DNA from: Hormiphora californensis
Taxonomy: Eukaryota > Ctenophora > Tentaculata > Cydippida > Pleurobrachiidae
Assembly: GCA_020137815.1 (NCBI GenBank)
Contig: CM035354.1
Span: 1,374,146 to 1,438,145 of the forward strand
Reading direction: 5' to 3'
Length of the DNA stretch: 64,000 nucleotides
This document shows, in pieces, positions 45,300-58,745 of the stretch (position 1 is the first letter of the stretch; every line of letters begins with the position of its first letter). The notes beneath the pieces were generated by a model, which saw only the letters and a list, made by a program, of their open reading frames with translations, searched no databases and was not told the origin of the DNA. A program made the position numbers and the translations under genes.

Positions 45300-48200
45300 T
45301 TCTATCCCCCTGTCTAACCCCCATACCTAATATACAAGTTGCTTGTTAAGACAACTTAGACATCTAACGTGGTTGTAAGGCACATCAGTCGATCTCTGGG
45401 TATTTTAATACAGCAAGACTCTACCCTAAAGAGAGCTTTGGTTTAGAATTTACTTGAACCAACTTTCTTATGAGCTAACCTAGTTAACCTGCCCACTGGT
45501 TCCCAACAATTACACTCAGATTGAAGCACTTAAAACGCCTTTGCAAATCATAGCCGTCCATCTAAATCAAGATTAAGTAACTGTATAGAATCTTATTCTC
45601 TTATTCGACAGTGTTAATTCCAGTGTATCTCCCCTATATATATGTTTTCTGGCTCGCTTTGAACAAAGTTTACCAAGCCATCCTCCCGTCCGCAAATGGT
45701 CTTCCCACTAATCAACTTCCCAACCCATCGTCAGTGCCAATTTTATCTTGGCATGGATTGTGTACACCCCGTTATTCGTGCCATGTTAAAAGCGATCCTA
45801 ATCCTGCTACTTCCTTGCCCATGCACAAGCTCTACTAACCACTCACACATTTATCTAATGTTGCCAACTGACTGTCGATCATGATCTGAGAAATACGTGC
45901 CATCTATTGCATAGCTCTCCACTCTGGCTCTACCTCCTCGGGAGCTCTTTCTCACTCTGCTCTACCCCTCAGGAGCTCTTTCTCACTCTGGCTCTACCTC
46001 CTCGGGAGCTCTATCTCACTCTGGCTTCTACCTCCTCGGGAGCTCTTTCTCACTCTGGCTCACCTCCTCGGAGCTCTATCTCTCTCTGGCTCTACCTCCT
46101 CGGGAGCTCTTTCTCTCTCGCTCGTGTCACTCAAATCTATATCTCTGTATTTTCTGTCAACATTAAATTGGAGCTTGCCAGCTCATGCAGGTTAGCCACC
46201 TACTTTAATTATTAGCTCATTAGTTAAGCTGTAAACCCAAGAACATGTTGAATTAAGTGTATGGAATTATAATTATTCACTAATTGTCAACCCAAAGAGA
46301 CTTATTTTCCTAATTGTATCCTGAATATTATCAATAATTTGATGAAAACCCTATGTATAAAAGCGTTCCTCCACATTTTGATCCATTTGTAAATGTGGCC
46401 TTTGTCGCTATGACAGTCAGACAGACTGTCAAATCAAGACAAACTATAAGCATGCTCCTCCTATGCAGAATATAACCTGTTTCAATGAGATCCTTTTCTA
46501 GCCTAGCTTATTAGTCAATAGGCCAATTAAGTTGCGCTGTAAACATCTGTTACCCCATTTCGTTCTATTCGAAGCTGACTAATGTTTCCCTACAAAATTA
46601 TCGAGAACTGTATACCCGTGTGGTGTTACCGTAAATAACAACAAAATAAATAAACTAATTTATATTAAGTAATCCACCCTGGGCGATCCTAGCTCTATAT
46701 AATTTTCACAATAAAAAAAACTTATTTTTATTCCAACCAAAAGTTCTTTCAAAATAAGCCTAGCATTTCCAAAATACAGCAGCAAGGGACATTATAAGAT
46801 CCAACTCTTCCGCGACTGTCTCATTTACAAATAAACTGAAGAAGACTTCAAAAGTTCTTTTAAAATCAGTATGATTCTAAATACCCAGAACGTTGAGCAG
46901 TCCAAATTGTTTCCATCCTACTCACATGACATATTCTCTAACTCGTCTCTTGATGACCCAATTCGGTTTTCCAGACAGATATGCAAAACTCAACCTCTAC
47001 AGCTGCACTAGCACTCAGAGTAGGAAAATAAATTGTGGTGGAGCTAAGGGCTAGTGTAACAACATTCGTCTTATGCGACTCGTACAATTAGACTGCCCGT
47101 CGAGTAGTCCTTTCCAATTCCAACCCAACCGTGACCATGCAAGACCCCAATGCACGTCGAATTCAGCCTCTATGATAAAAATACTTGTGCCCTACACCCA
47201 AGCTAGGCTGAACTCCACCCTTCTATTGGTTCAATTTGTAAACCCCTACCGCCCGAATTCCGTATATTCGTCATTTGATAACCCATACTGGAAATTTAGA
47301 GTTCACAAACTCGAAATCGGCCCTTTCCATAAAGCCCTCAATATGCAACAGATTTTCGATTGTATACACATGCAGAACCCCACATGCCCGGCCCCCATCT
47401 CTTGAGCCCCTGTGCAACTACTCGTACGTGCAAATAGTGTCCCGACTACCACATAATCAAAAATGAAATACAATTTATTGAAACATGATTCTCCCCCTGA
47501 ATGATAGAGTGAATAGACAGCCTACAAAACCTGCCGATTGATCCTAAAAACGTAGCTTCTTATTAAACTGTCTAGTAACATAAACTGCATGCTGTATTCT
47601 TACCGAGAACTGCGCATCATACCCGCATAAAATGTCTGTTCCAAGTTGAAGAATGTCCCTCCCTCTAATCAGCTTATCAACAGTTCCACATATAACAGCA
47701 ATGCACCTCCCACTCCCACAGTCCCACTTGGTATCCTCCAGTATCCGAGACCACATCCAACTCGTATCACCGTGCGATCTCTCCTCCATCCTGCACCTCT
47801 ACATGAACATCTTCTTATCCTGTAGCATACAATGCAGCTCCTTCAGAACGCCTCCGTCAGAACGCCTTCTTTTGAACACTTCTATCAGAACACACATATA
47901 GGTTCCCAAATAAATCTCTGAAAATATTAGCGCATTCCTGTAAATTAGGTTACTACTACCTCAGAGAATGATCCTTCCTCTGCACATAATTCAGAGAAGA
48001 AAGATGAATTCCTCAGACGATCCAGGAAATGTGGCGCTGTCGACCTTGGCCATTTCCTCCGTGTGATCCCTCCACTCCCTCCAATAACATCCAAAATACA
48101 AGCAGTTCGCGAGCCCAAAGTTCATGACCTGAAAGGAACCTCACCTCCCCTGGTTGTTAGTTATGCTCCTTACTCTAATAGACTCATACAACCACAAATA

Positions 48201-50460
48201 AGGCGAAACATATTGCCATGCCGCTGACCTGTGAACGCGACCAAACTTGAATAAGTAAGTGAAAATAACTTCGAACTAAGCAGGCACCCCAAGCCCACCA
48301 CAAAGATGCCAAAATTCCCACAAACTATGACCACCCACAAATACAATTCCCACACAAGCCTGCCATTTCGATATGTTGATCACTGCCTCACACACAATTG
48401 TGGTAACACTAACCTCAATGAGTTTTAATTTTGGAGTGAGGTTAGTTATTATCTCTCCAATATCACCAGAACCCCCCATGGTTCGTAAACTGTGATTTCA
48501 TATGATGTGATGAATACAGTGTATTTTTTCTATAGAAATGGACGGTTTAATTTTCGTTTATTCCCGTTTGCAATTATAGCCGTCACATAAACAAAACTTG
48601 CAAATACACGCATACCGCGTCAAACCCACCAAATTGCCAAATAAAGGACTAGTAGGGAATTATAAAAAGCTAAGCATGCCACGATAGCTAGGCCATAACA
48701 TATTAATAGTCCAATTTTCACAGCCATTTAATTTCCCATTCTGTCAAGGTACATTAAATTGCTCCCTATCATATTTTATGAATGATTGAGTGAATACGCT
48801 ACACCTTTGTGTGCATATATCAAGTGGGAATTTTACCTCTATTTTTTAACCATGACTAAAACACGTCATATTAGCTCAATAAACAAGCGTGAATAATATT
48901 TACTAACAAGCACCCATATTATACTTACATTTTCAATAAACAAGCCACCCACTCTCCGTACAAACAATGTTAATAGATTGTTCACCCAAAATGCAATACA
49001 AATTGTATCACGTTCGTCGTGTAAAATATCACAAAATAATTGCCACGTCATAATTATCGCAACCTGGGCAAAATCAAAACTCCACGAATCATTCAAACTT
49101 GTCCGTTATATACAGCTCTACTCAGCTCTACTCAGCTCTTGCATCTCTTTTGATATACACCTTCTCACTAATTAGCTGTATCCTGGTAGCTCTATAAATG
49201 TCCCAAGGCACTATGCTGAGCGTTATTTTCATCTACTATCACCAAAGTTACGAGGCCTGCTCTATGTACTGTGTCTCCAGTAAAATACTTTCAATATGCT
49301 CTTAATTTTCGACCATCCCTGACTTCTGATCAATCATCTGGTTCGTCGGTACCAAATTGTAAGTGGTAAAGCTCAGCCCGGACTGTCAAAAAGCCATTCT
49401 ATGTGCAACCTGTTCCTCAGTGATGCAACATGCACTCACTCACCTACGGAGCGAAGAGACTACTTATCTTGCTCCAATCACAATCTAATGAAAGGGATGG
49501 GAAATGAATAGACGAATTTATAACCGTTTATCCGAGTCAAATAGAAACTCAAAGCTCATGGTGCAAAGGCGGGAATACCAGCCCTAAATGGTAATCATCA
49601 ATCATCACACATAAAAGTCACACACTTTGCACCCATGTTAGATACAGCTATGCGCTCACGCCTCACTCATAGCACTCATAGTTATAAAGATCCACTCGTC
49701 ATAATCTCTTCTCAATCTCTCCTATACCACGTTAGCACCCGTCAACCTCCAGCACTGTAGCTGGTAGCATGTAGAATAAAGCAACTATAATGCTCGAGTG
49801 ATTCATCTCGCCTAGTTAAAGTCCCAGGGTGAGTCGTGCCCAACACAACTCAATCCTGGTCAATAGTAAGGCATGTTCCAAGTGAACCGATAAGTAAGCT
49901 GAAGAGGAAAGTTCCCTAAACTTAGGCACGAGTATTAGTACTCTCAGTGTGGGCCCTTCAACACTGCGATAAGACCGTATGTTTCTACAAGCTGATATAA
50001 GGTCCAGTTCCAGTCTCATAAAACAGAGACCTCACGTGACTGACCCCAACCTCGCCCAGGAACCCTGTCTAAATACCCATTTTTCTAGATATCACGTGAT
50101 GCTCTAACTAATTAGCCTGGTCCGGATACAATTAACCTCATCCCCGCGAAGACTTGCTTGCGCCCTCCCACGTGACCGGTGTTTCCGAGCTCATCAAAAG
50201 CTCAAGCTTGTCCTTACCATAGTATTCCCTATTATAGCTAGATTAACCCAGTCCGCCCACCAGTCATTTTACTGCAAGCATTTGCTGCAAAGCATTCCTT
50301 GCTTATTGAGTTAGTTAAATCCCTCCACTTTCGCACTATTTCCTAAGCCATTAACCTGGGTGCCTACGTGGTCCTGCCCCGACTCACTCTCTCACTCTAG
50401 AAAACACTCTCACACATCACTCACACATAATCACAATTCACACATATTCACAACCGGGGT
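45300..50460. other. Gene-poor, C-rich stretch with no recognisable feature
   Basis: No exon, transposon protein or RNA gene was recognised in more than 5 kb. The plus strand is richer in C than G: three 60-base lines (47221, 47341, 48301) hold C/G counts of 15/8, 20/9 and 21/4. A word at 45287-45322 (GCAGGACGTTCTATCCCCCT) is an inverted single unit of the satellite at 50480. Frames up to 110 codons occur but show no codon pattern or family. Confidence 0.5.
45918..46125. repeat. ~33 bp repeat 'CTCTGGCTCTACCTCCTCGG'
   Basis: Six degenerate copies of CTCTGGCTCTACCTCCTCGG plus GAGCTCT(T/A)TCTCA. Length varies by one to two bases between copies. Confidence 0.85.
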
Positions 50461-50479
50461 CTTAGAGTACAATTTACCA

Positions 50480-53400
50480 CTCTACACAGTGAGACAGGGG
50501 TGGGGGGTTAGACAGGGGGTTAGAACAATTCCTGCATCAGTGAGACAGGGGTGGGGGGTTAGACAGGGGGTTAGAACGTCCTGTCATCAGTGAGACAGGG
50601 TGGGGGGTAGACAGGGGGTTAGAACAATTCCTGCATCAGTGAGACAGGGTGGGGGGGGATTAGACAGGGGGTTAGACAATTCCTGCATCAGTGAGACAGG
50701 GTGGGGGGTTAGACAGGGGTGTTAGAACAATTCCTGCATCAGTGAGACAGGGGTGGGGATGGTTAGACAGGGGGTTAGAAGTCCTGCATCAGTGAGAACA
50801 GGGGTGGGGGTTAGACAGGGGGTTAGAACAATTCCTGCATCAGTGAGACAGGGGGGGGGATTAGACAGGGGGTTAGAACAAGTCCTGCATCAGTGAGACA
50901 AGGGGGTGGGGGGTTAGACAGGGGGTTAGAACGTCCTGCATCAGTCAGACAGGGGTGGGGGGTAGGGCAAGGGGGTTAGAACGTCCTGCATCAGTGAGAC
51001 AGGGGTGGGGGGTTAGACAGGGGCCGTTAGAACGTCCTGCATCAGTGAGACAGGGGTGGGGGGTTAGACAGGGGGTTAGAAACAATTCCTGCATCAGTGA
51101 GACAGGGGGGGGGATTAGACAGGGGGTTAGAACGTCCTGCATCAGTGAGACAGGGGTGGGGGGTTAGACAGGGGGTTAGAACAATTCCTGCATCAGTGAG
51201 ACAGGGGTGGGGGTTAGACAGGGGGTTTAGAACAATTCCTGCATCATGAGACAGGGGGGGGGGTTAGACAGGGGTTAGAACGTCCTGCATCAGTGAGACA
51301 GGGTGGGGGTTTAGACAGGGGGTTAGAAACTCCTGCATCAGTGAGACAGGCGTGGGGGGGTAGGACAAGGGGGTTAGAACGTCCTGCATCGCAGGACAGG
51401 GGTGGGGGTTAGCAGGGGGTTAGAAGTCCTGCATCAGTGAGACAGGGTGGGGGGTTAGACAGGGGGTTAGAACATCTCCTGATCAGTGAGACAGGGGTGG
51501 GGGGTTAGCACAGGGGGTTAGAAAACGTCCTGCATCAGTGAGACAGGGGTGGGGGGTTTAGACAGGGGGTTAGAACGTCCTGCATCAGTGAGACAGGGGT
51601 GGGGGGTAGACAGGGGGTTAGAACAATTCCGCATCAGTGAGAAGGGGTGGGGGTTAGACAGGGGTTAGAAACGTCTGCATCAGTGAGACAGGGGTGGGGG
51701 GTTAGACAGGGGGTTAGAACGTCCTGCATCAGTCAGACAGGCGTGGGGGATGGTTAGACAGGGGGTTTAGATAACGTCCTGCATCAGTGAGACAGGGTGG
51801 GGGATAGACAGGGGGTTAGAACAATTCCTGCATCAGGAGACAGGGTGGGGGGTTAGACAGGGGGTTAGAACAATTCCTGCTCAGTAGACAGGGGTGGGGG
51901 GTTAGACAGGGGGTTAGAACAATTCCTGCATCAGGAGACAGGGGTGGGGGGTTAGACAGGGGAGTTGAACTCGCTGCTCAGTCGACAGGGGGGGGGTAGA
52001 CAGGGGTTAGAACGTCCTGCACATGAGACAGGGGTGGGGTTAGACAGGAGGGTTGAAACAATTCCTGCATCAGTGATACAGGGGGGGGGTAGACGGGGTT
52101 ATTAAGCCTGCATCATGAGACAGGCGTGGGGATGGTTAGACAGGGGTTAGAACGTTGCATCAGGAGACAGGGGTGGGGGGTTAGACAGGGGAGAACGTCC
52201 TGCATCAGTGAGACAGGGTGGGGGGTAGAACATGGTTAGAACGTCCTGCATCAGTGAGACAGGGGTGGGGGGGTAGACAGGGGTTGAACAATTCTGCATC
52301 AGGAACAGGGGTGGGGGGTAGTGGTTGACCATGTATAAGGTCCAAATAAGGCACAGAACTTTCTGAATCAGCTTTTCAAGACGAATCCAACGCAACCGAA
52401 TTAGCTCTCTATTCATCGGAAGTGCTGGGTCTGGAACCTTCATTTTTAGTCATTTTTTCGGTGCGCGGGCCGAATCAGAGGCCTTTATTTTGAAATCCAG
52501 GCCTCTGATGGCTCGCGCACCGAAAAATAGCAAAAATTGAGAACAAAAACGAAAATGGCCAACCCCAGTCACTTCCCGAAGATAGAGTATCGTCTTGAAT
52601 TCTAAAAGTAGAAAAGCTGTGCAATGGTTACCTTACCACTAGTGGGGTTAGACGGGGAGACGTCTCTCTGGACGGGGTTCGGGGGCAATTCTACAGTGAC
52701 TGGGGGTCAAGGGTTGAACGTCATCAAGCGGGTGGGATTACGTTAGCAATCTGGATATAGCGGTGCGGAGTAGGGTTGCGTCACTATGTAGACGGTGGGG
52801 GTTCGTAGTCTGATATAACAGGGGTGGCAGGGTGAACGTTCCACCTCAACGGGGGGGAGGAGGGTAACGTCTGCATCCCAGTGACGGGGTGTGGGTTAGA
52901 CAGGCGTTAGTGAGCCTGATCAGTGAACAGGGTGTAACAGGGGACAATTGTCAGGGGGGATACAGGGGTTAGGACCTGCATCATGAGAGGGTGGGGGGTT
53001 AGACGGGGGTGTTAGAACTCCCTGCTCAGTAGACAGGCGTGGGGGGGATGGAAAGGGGGTTAGAACGTCCTGAGTCAGTGAGACAGGGGTGGGGTATGGC
53101 TTTAGACAGGGCGGTTAGAACAATTACTGGATCAGTGAGACAGGCGTGTGGGGATGGTTAGACAGGGGTTGAACGTACCTGCATCCAGTGAAAGGACAGG
53201 GGTGGGGTTAGACAGGGGGTTAGAACGATCCTGCATACAGTGGAGACAGGGCGTGGGGGGTAGACGGGCAGGGGTTTAGAACTTCCTGCAGCATCAGTGA
53301 CAGGGGAGGGTACAAGGGGGGAAGTCTGATCAGGCGACAGGGTGGGGGGTTAGAAGGCCGTAGAAGACCTGATCAGACGGGGGTGAACGGGTAGCTTCTG

Positions 53401-53995
53401 ACATCAGGGGTGGTTGACGTTAACGTCATGATCAGAGACGAGGGGTGGGGGGGTTTAGACAGGGAGACGCCGCCAGGTCGACGTGGGGATGTAAGTAAAC
53501 GTCCTGCATCATAGAGGTGGGTTGAGTGTAGAACACCTTACGAACGGTGGGGATGGTTGACAGTGTGACGTCCTGCGTAGACAGTGTGGGGTTTAGCAGG
53601 GTTAGAACGTCCTGCACATTAACAGGGTCCAGTTAAAGCCGCATCAGGAGTACGGTGGGGGGGGTTAGACAGGGGTTAGAACAATTCGCCAGGAGGGGTT
53701 GACAGGGTAGAAGGCCACATGGACGGGTGGGGGGTTAGACAGGGGGTTAGAACGTCCCTTGCATCAGAGCAGGGGTGGGGGGGTTAGAACAGGGGGTTAG
53801 GAACAATTCCTGCATCAGTCGAGACAGGGGTGGGGGGTGTAGGACAGGGGGTTAGACAATTCTTTCCTGCATCAGTGAACAGGGGTGGGGGGTTAGACAG
53901 GGGTTAGAACAACTCATCGTGAGCAGGGGGGTGCGGGGGAGCCTGTCAGGGGAGACAGGGGGGGTAGGAGACAATCACATGTAGTGAGACGTGGG
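50480..53995. repeat. ~50 bp G-rich satellite, left block (eroded)
   Basis: Unit GTTAGAACGTCCTGCATCAG, TGAGACAGGGGTGGGGGG, TTAGACAGGGG, about 46-51 bases, with the alternative AACAATTCCTGC in place of AACGTCCTGC. To about 51,200 the copies are regular; from there to 53,995 they carry many short insertions and deletions. A non-repeat stretch sits at 52,320-52,620. The same satellite continues at 59,205, so a LINE splits it. Confidence 0.9.
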
Positions 53996-53999
53996 TACT

Positions 54000-56900
54000 T
54001 CTTGGTTACTTTGAGAGTTTTAGTGATCCTCTAATCCACTAGGCCATCCTTGGCATAGAACCACCCATACGCCACCAATAAGTAAGGAATATGTTTTGCT
54101 GCCCAGTATAACCATCGATTAGGTGGACGATCAGGAATGTTATCGAGGTGTCTTTTGGAGTGCAGTCCTTGAACGATGTTAGAGGATACGCCTAATGTAA
54201 CACGTGCAGGTAGAGTGTTCCATAGCTTAGGAGCCTTCACCGAGAAGCTATTTTCGTAAAGTGTACTAGAGCGTTTAGTAGAAGTGTTACGATCAGGAGG
54301 AGGGGGATACACCGCACGGATGCCTCTTGGAGAGGATGGATTGAACTTTATGGAGCCAGGAGCTAGGCCGTGAAGAATCTTCCAGCATGGATAATTGAGT
54401 ATCGCTCTCGGCGTCTCTGCAGAGACATGATACCAAGAGTCGATAGCCGATCCCAGTAGTCGGTGCCAGCTGATTCAATTTTGGGCAACGAAGGAGCGCC
54501 TGAACATTTCAAGAGTCCTAATGTCTGCAGTGTGTAAGGATCCCAGAGAGGACACACATATTCTAATGGCTTCGGGACGAGGTTTTGTAGAGGGTAAGCA
54601 TGGTTGCGTTATCCCTGGCCCGGAAAACACTAAGAGCCCAGCTTGCCATCTTCTTCCCTGGCTAGCCAGACTGGATATATGCTGAGAACCTGAAAGGCCG
54701 GAGTGAACAGTGAAACCCAGGTCCTTAACAAATTCCTTCTCCTCTAACAGCCCATCATCAGGGATGACGTACTTCCTAAAATTGTCGATGAAAGGGAGAT
54801 GACGAAGGAGTGACCGATTTTCACTGAAGGGCTCTGAGATAAGTAAATCGAATTTATTCGGGTGAAGTTTCATGTTGTTGAATGAGGACCATGTTAAAGT
54901 AGCATCGAGGTCCTCTTGAAGATCCAGGACATCTTGCTGGCAAATGATCCTCTTGCTAAGACGGGTATCGTCAGCAAAGCGACCAACCTTTGAATGAGAT
55001 ACAGCCAAATCCAGGTCGTTCACAAAAAGGATGAAAAGAATAGGAGCCAGAACGGTCCCTTGGGGAACACCGCTGATGATAGTAATAGGTCTGGAACTAG
55101 CTCCCTTGGACAGTAACAGTTGTGTTCTACCGGAAAGGAAGATGATATCAGTCAACAATTAATGGAGGAATCCATAAGCATGGAGTTTCTTCAGCAGAAG
55201 GTTATGGTCTATGGAATCACAAAGCTTTTGATAGTCCAGGTAGATGGTGTCTGTAGCTTACACCTTCTATAAGACCATCTGAACATCACCTAGATGGTCT
55301 AGAAGTTGTGTAGACAACTTTCCCACTACGGAAACCGTGTCTGGTAGGGGAAAGCAGGTTGTTATTCTCGACATAGTCCACAAAATGCTTTCTGAGACCC
55401 TTTCAAAGCATTGAACAACATGTGACGTCAGGGAAATAGGCCGATAGTTACCAGGGTCGATGTGGACCCTTCTTGTGAGAGGTAATATCGTGGCCCGTTG
55501 TAGAAACACAGGACCTATTCTTTCTTCTAGTGAAGTTTTCCAAATTATTGATAGGGGGGTAGCGAGTTCAACACAGCAGTGTTTAAGTAGTAAAGCCGGT
55601 ATACCATCAGGACCGGATCCGGAACTGGGTTTCAGGTCTTTAAGGACAGAGATGATATCGGCATGAATGTCAGTCTGTAACATGTCGGGAAAAGGGAACT
55701 GAGGTACTGTTTCCGGGGCAGTCCACTGAAGGCCTTCAGCATTAGGGTCGCTGAAGGAGGAAGAGAATTTAGACTGAAGGAGGTCTGCATAGCTGCCAGG
55801 GTCAGTGACTGCAGAGCCATCAGGGTCAAAGAAGGCAGCTTGATGGATGAATCGAGCCGGTTTAAGTGATTTAGCGTAATTAAAGAAAACTTTGGGATTT
55901 AGTTTTAAGTTCCGATCACCTTCTGTCACGATTCTCAATTTTGTTCACGATTGCCTGGGCCATTCTCCTCTAGGGCAACCGATTTTTCTCTGGGGGACTG
56001 AGAGCAGCTGGGTTGGAAGTAGGGAGGGACATGAGAGCAGCTATCCTTGCTTGACGCGTCGTTTTCTCCGCGGAATACCATTGGCACACTTTAGGCTTCC
56101 AGATGTAGGGCGTCTGAGGGGAGGTGATCTTGGCAGATCTGAAGGAGCCGCTGGTGAGGAGTGTTCGGGGAAGGATTCGGGTGACGTGGACGATTGAAGT
56201 CCGCCAGTCAAAGTCGGAGATAGGTTTCTTGAGTTTGTCTAAGTCACCTCGATTAAAATCTAGAGCTCGGAATCCAATGATGGGAGGAGACTGGTGTTCC
56301 CTGTTCTGATGGTGACGGAGACACTGAGAGAGCAACATCAAAACCAACCGGTTGATCAGACATGCGAGTGTCGTAAGCTGTTATTCTAGTCGCTAAAGTG
56401 GGGGATTAGTCAAGAGTATGTCTAGAATGTTGTTACCTCTAGTCGCCGTATCAATCACCTGGGTCAGAAGAACTCTGACATGAGCTCAAAAGAAATACTA
56501 GCAGCGCGGAGTTTCCACATTGTTGAAATTTAATGAGAGAGAATCCCAGTCGATTTCAGGGAAATTAAGGTCACCTCAAAAACGATGGTCGAATCATCTG
56601 GAAGGTCAGCTAAAGAGTCTCGAGCAAAATCTATTAGTTCGGTAAATTCCTGCAGAGAAGCCTAGTGCCTGTAAGAACCGCCACACCCATTTGATAGTTT
56701 GGAAATAGCAAATAACTCCCTGACAAACAGAATTGTACAACTGTAGGTGGATGTAGCAGGGAGGTTTCATGGGCAAAGAGGGCAACACCGCACCGATCCT
56801 TCTTGTCCCGGTCTGCCCTGTAAGAGAGTATCCGGGATGCGACAGAGGACCCTCTGTTGTATGACTTGAACCACGATTCGGAGACAAGAATGAGGAATGG

Positions 56901-57344
56901 AGTGATTGGATCCGCCTCGTCCTCTACCATCATACGAAGCGCTTCCATCTTCCATTCATTTTTGCTTCCTGCAGCGTGTTCAAGCCTCCAGTCCCAGCAT
57001 TTAATAGTAAAGGATGATATAGGGTTGGTTGGGGGTTGTTTAACCGAACATTGAGGGTGTTTGGGAGAAGGAAGACGTCCTGGAATGCTCAGGACCTGAT
57101 GGTATGTAGTCATTTCCCCTGGCTGGACTGGAGTTCGGAAGTGGGTAACAACAGGTTGGGAGGGTACCATGGTGCTGTAAAGTTGAGGAGGAGGTACCAT
57201 GGCGTCGTACCATTGTGGGTTGCAGTACTGCTGGGGAGGAGGGTACCATAGGGCTGTATTGATGGGACGTTGGGCACTGCGGTATGGAACTGTGGAGGGT
57301 AGGCACCGTGGTATACTCTGGAGGAGGTGGTGCAAGGGGGCAGT
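54000..57344 (-). pseudogene. Broken endonuclease-reverse transcriptase of a second LINE
   Basis: Downstream of the ORF1 at 57345. Endonuclease pieces lie at about 57000-56640 (KNEWKMEALRMMVEDEADPI, SESWFKSYNRGSS, YRADRDKKDRCGVALFA) and 56347-55970. Reverse transcriptase pieces lie at 55938-55267 (SGSGPDGIPALLLKHC, DPGNYRPISLTSHVVQCFER) and 55158-54475 (SGVPQGTVLAPILFILFVND, VGRFADDTRL). A C-terminal tail lies at 54312-54031 (NSFSVKAPKLWNTLPARV). At least four frame breaks separate them, so the polymerase is inactive as written, though its FADD pair is present. The 3' end lies against satellite near 54000. Confidence 0.85.
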
Positions 57345-58745
57345 TCAGTTGAGGAGGGGGAAACTGCGGTATTGTATGCTGTGTGTGCCGTTGGGCAGGT
57401 CTGCTGAAGGGGCATCGTGTGGTAGGTCAGTTGAGAGGGGGGTACCGTAGGATGGACTGCTGATGAGGAGGTACCGTGGGGATGAACTGCTGAGGAGGGG
57501 GCGCCATGGGGTTGAAATGCTGGGTAGGGGGCGCCATGGGGTTGAAATGCTGGGTAGGGGGCGCCATGGGGTCGTCCCGATGTGGAGGGGGCGCCATGTG
57601 ATTGAACTGCTGAGGAGGGGGCGCCATGGGGTTGAATTTGCTGGGAGGGGGCACCATGGAATCGTCCCGATGGGGAGGGGCAACTGTGGGATTGGTCTGT
57701 TGGGAGGGGGCACTCTGGAGTTGATGGGAGCAGGTTGGTGGCAGTTGCGTGATCCCCTCATAAGGTGGGGAATATCCCTGACGGACTCTTCTAAGCTGCG
57801 GGTCCGAAAAAGGGGATCCGTCTGGGGTATGCTGTGCTGGACCCCGCGACTCTCTGCAGTTTTAACGGGAGGTTTGTGCTGCACGGAGGTAAGATGGGAA
57901 TGGGTGCAGCTCCGCTTGTCAGCAACAAAATCTGGACAGGCCTCTCCTCTCCTATTATACTTGCAAATCTTGGGGTGGAAGAGAGTACAAGACTTGGTGG
58001 GGGGACAGCCTTTAATAGCATCCGTGCCAAACTTTTGGAAAACAGCACATTTAGGGGGGTGGGCGTATAGACAGCGGCGGCCTCTGATGAGACGGTTACC
58101 GCTCTTGCCATGAGGGCAACTCCCGTAAAAATAACGCGGGCAATTATCAGGTTCATCGTTACTCTTCAATCCAGCCTGATGAGCCAATCGGTATTCTGCT
58201 AGTTGAGCTGCAAGGGGGTCTTTCAAGCCGTCCTGAGTATCTTTGGGGTCTGTCTGGGAACCGTGGGTAACTTGGGGGCTATCTGGCTCATCGGGTGTCA
58301 AATCAAGAGCATCTTTCAGTACAGCTTGCTGAACAGCTTGATCGTTACTCTTATCCGAAGGAGCAGCTTGGCTGGGCAGAGCTGCAGTATCTGTGGGTGT
58401 GGGTAGGTCGGCTTGGTTCAGCCCAGACAAATCGGTTCCGGATGAGGGTGAGTTAACCACAGCATTCAGTTGGCTAGTGTTAGGGGGCGGAGGAGTAGGA
58501 GTAGGAGATGGGGAGGGAGTATTACAGTACAACGCTGGGTTGTAAGAGCAACCGCTACAGAGGATAATGGATCCCCTTACTCGGGTCACCTCCTGATAGC
58601 ACTGCCCGTGAGAGGGGGAGCCACAGACTAAGCAAAGAAACGTACCCAGAGCTCCAGCTCCCTGGACTTTGAAAATCAAGGGATGAAGGCCACTAGTGTT
58701 ACATCGAGGACAAGTAACACCCAGTTTGAGGTCAAAGAATTCCAT
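57345..58745 (-). CDS. LINE ORF1 protein with CCCH zinc fingers, 466 aa, intact
   Basis: Starts MEFFDLKLGVTCPRCNTSGL. Residues 14-67 hold paired CxxC motifs (CPRCNTSG, CLVCG, CSGC), like a PHD/RING-type or zinc-ribbon module. A Pro/Ser-rich linker follows, and residues ~205-285 form three CCCH-like fingers (CPRYFYGSCPHG..CLYAHPP, CAVFQKFG..GC..CTLFHP, CKYNRRGEACPDF..CTHSH). CCCH fingers of this kind are found in the ORF1 of invertebrate L2/CR1-like retrotransposons and would bind the element's RNA. Residues ~340-440 are a Pro-rich tail of decapeptide repeats (FNPMAPPTQH), encoded by a 30-base repeat at about 57460-57720. No stop interrupts it, unlike the ORF2 downstream. Confidence 0.85.
   Translation of the reverse strand: MEFFDLKLGVTCPRCNTSGLHPLIFKVQGAGALGTFLCLVCGSPSHGQCYQEVTRVRGSIILCSGCSYNPALYCNTPSPSPTPTPPPPNTSQLNAVVNSPSSGTDLSGLNQADLPTPTDTAALPSQAAPSDKSNDQAVQQAVLKDALDLTPDEPDSPQVTHGSQTDPKDTQDGLKDPLAAQLAEYRLAHQAGLKSNDEPDNCPRYFYGSCPHGKSGNRLIRGRRCLYAHPPKCAVFQKFGTDAIKGCPPTKSCTLFHPKICKYNRRGEACPDFVADKRSCTHSHLTSVQHKPPVKTAESRGVQHSIPQTDPLFRTRSLEESVRDIPHLMRGSRNCHQPAPINSRVPPPNRPIPQLPLPIGTIPWCPLPANSTPWRPLLSSSITWRPLHIGTTPWRPLPSISTPWRPLPSISTPWRPLLSSSSPRYLLISSPSYGTPLSTDLPHDAPSADLPNGTHSIQYRSFPLLN

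Noticed and set aside
47073-47405. A 110-codon plus-strand frame as a gene
   Set aside because: No family, no splice partners, skewed composition like its surroundings; overlapping frames of similar quality exist.
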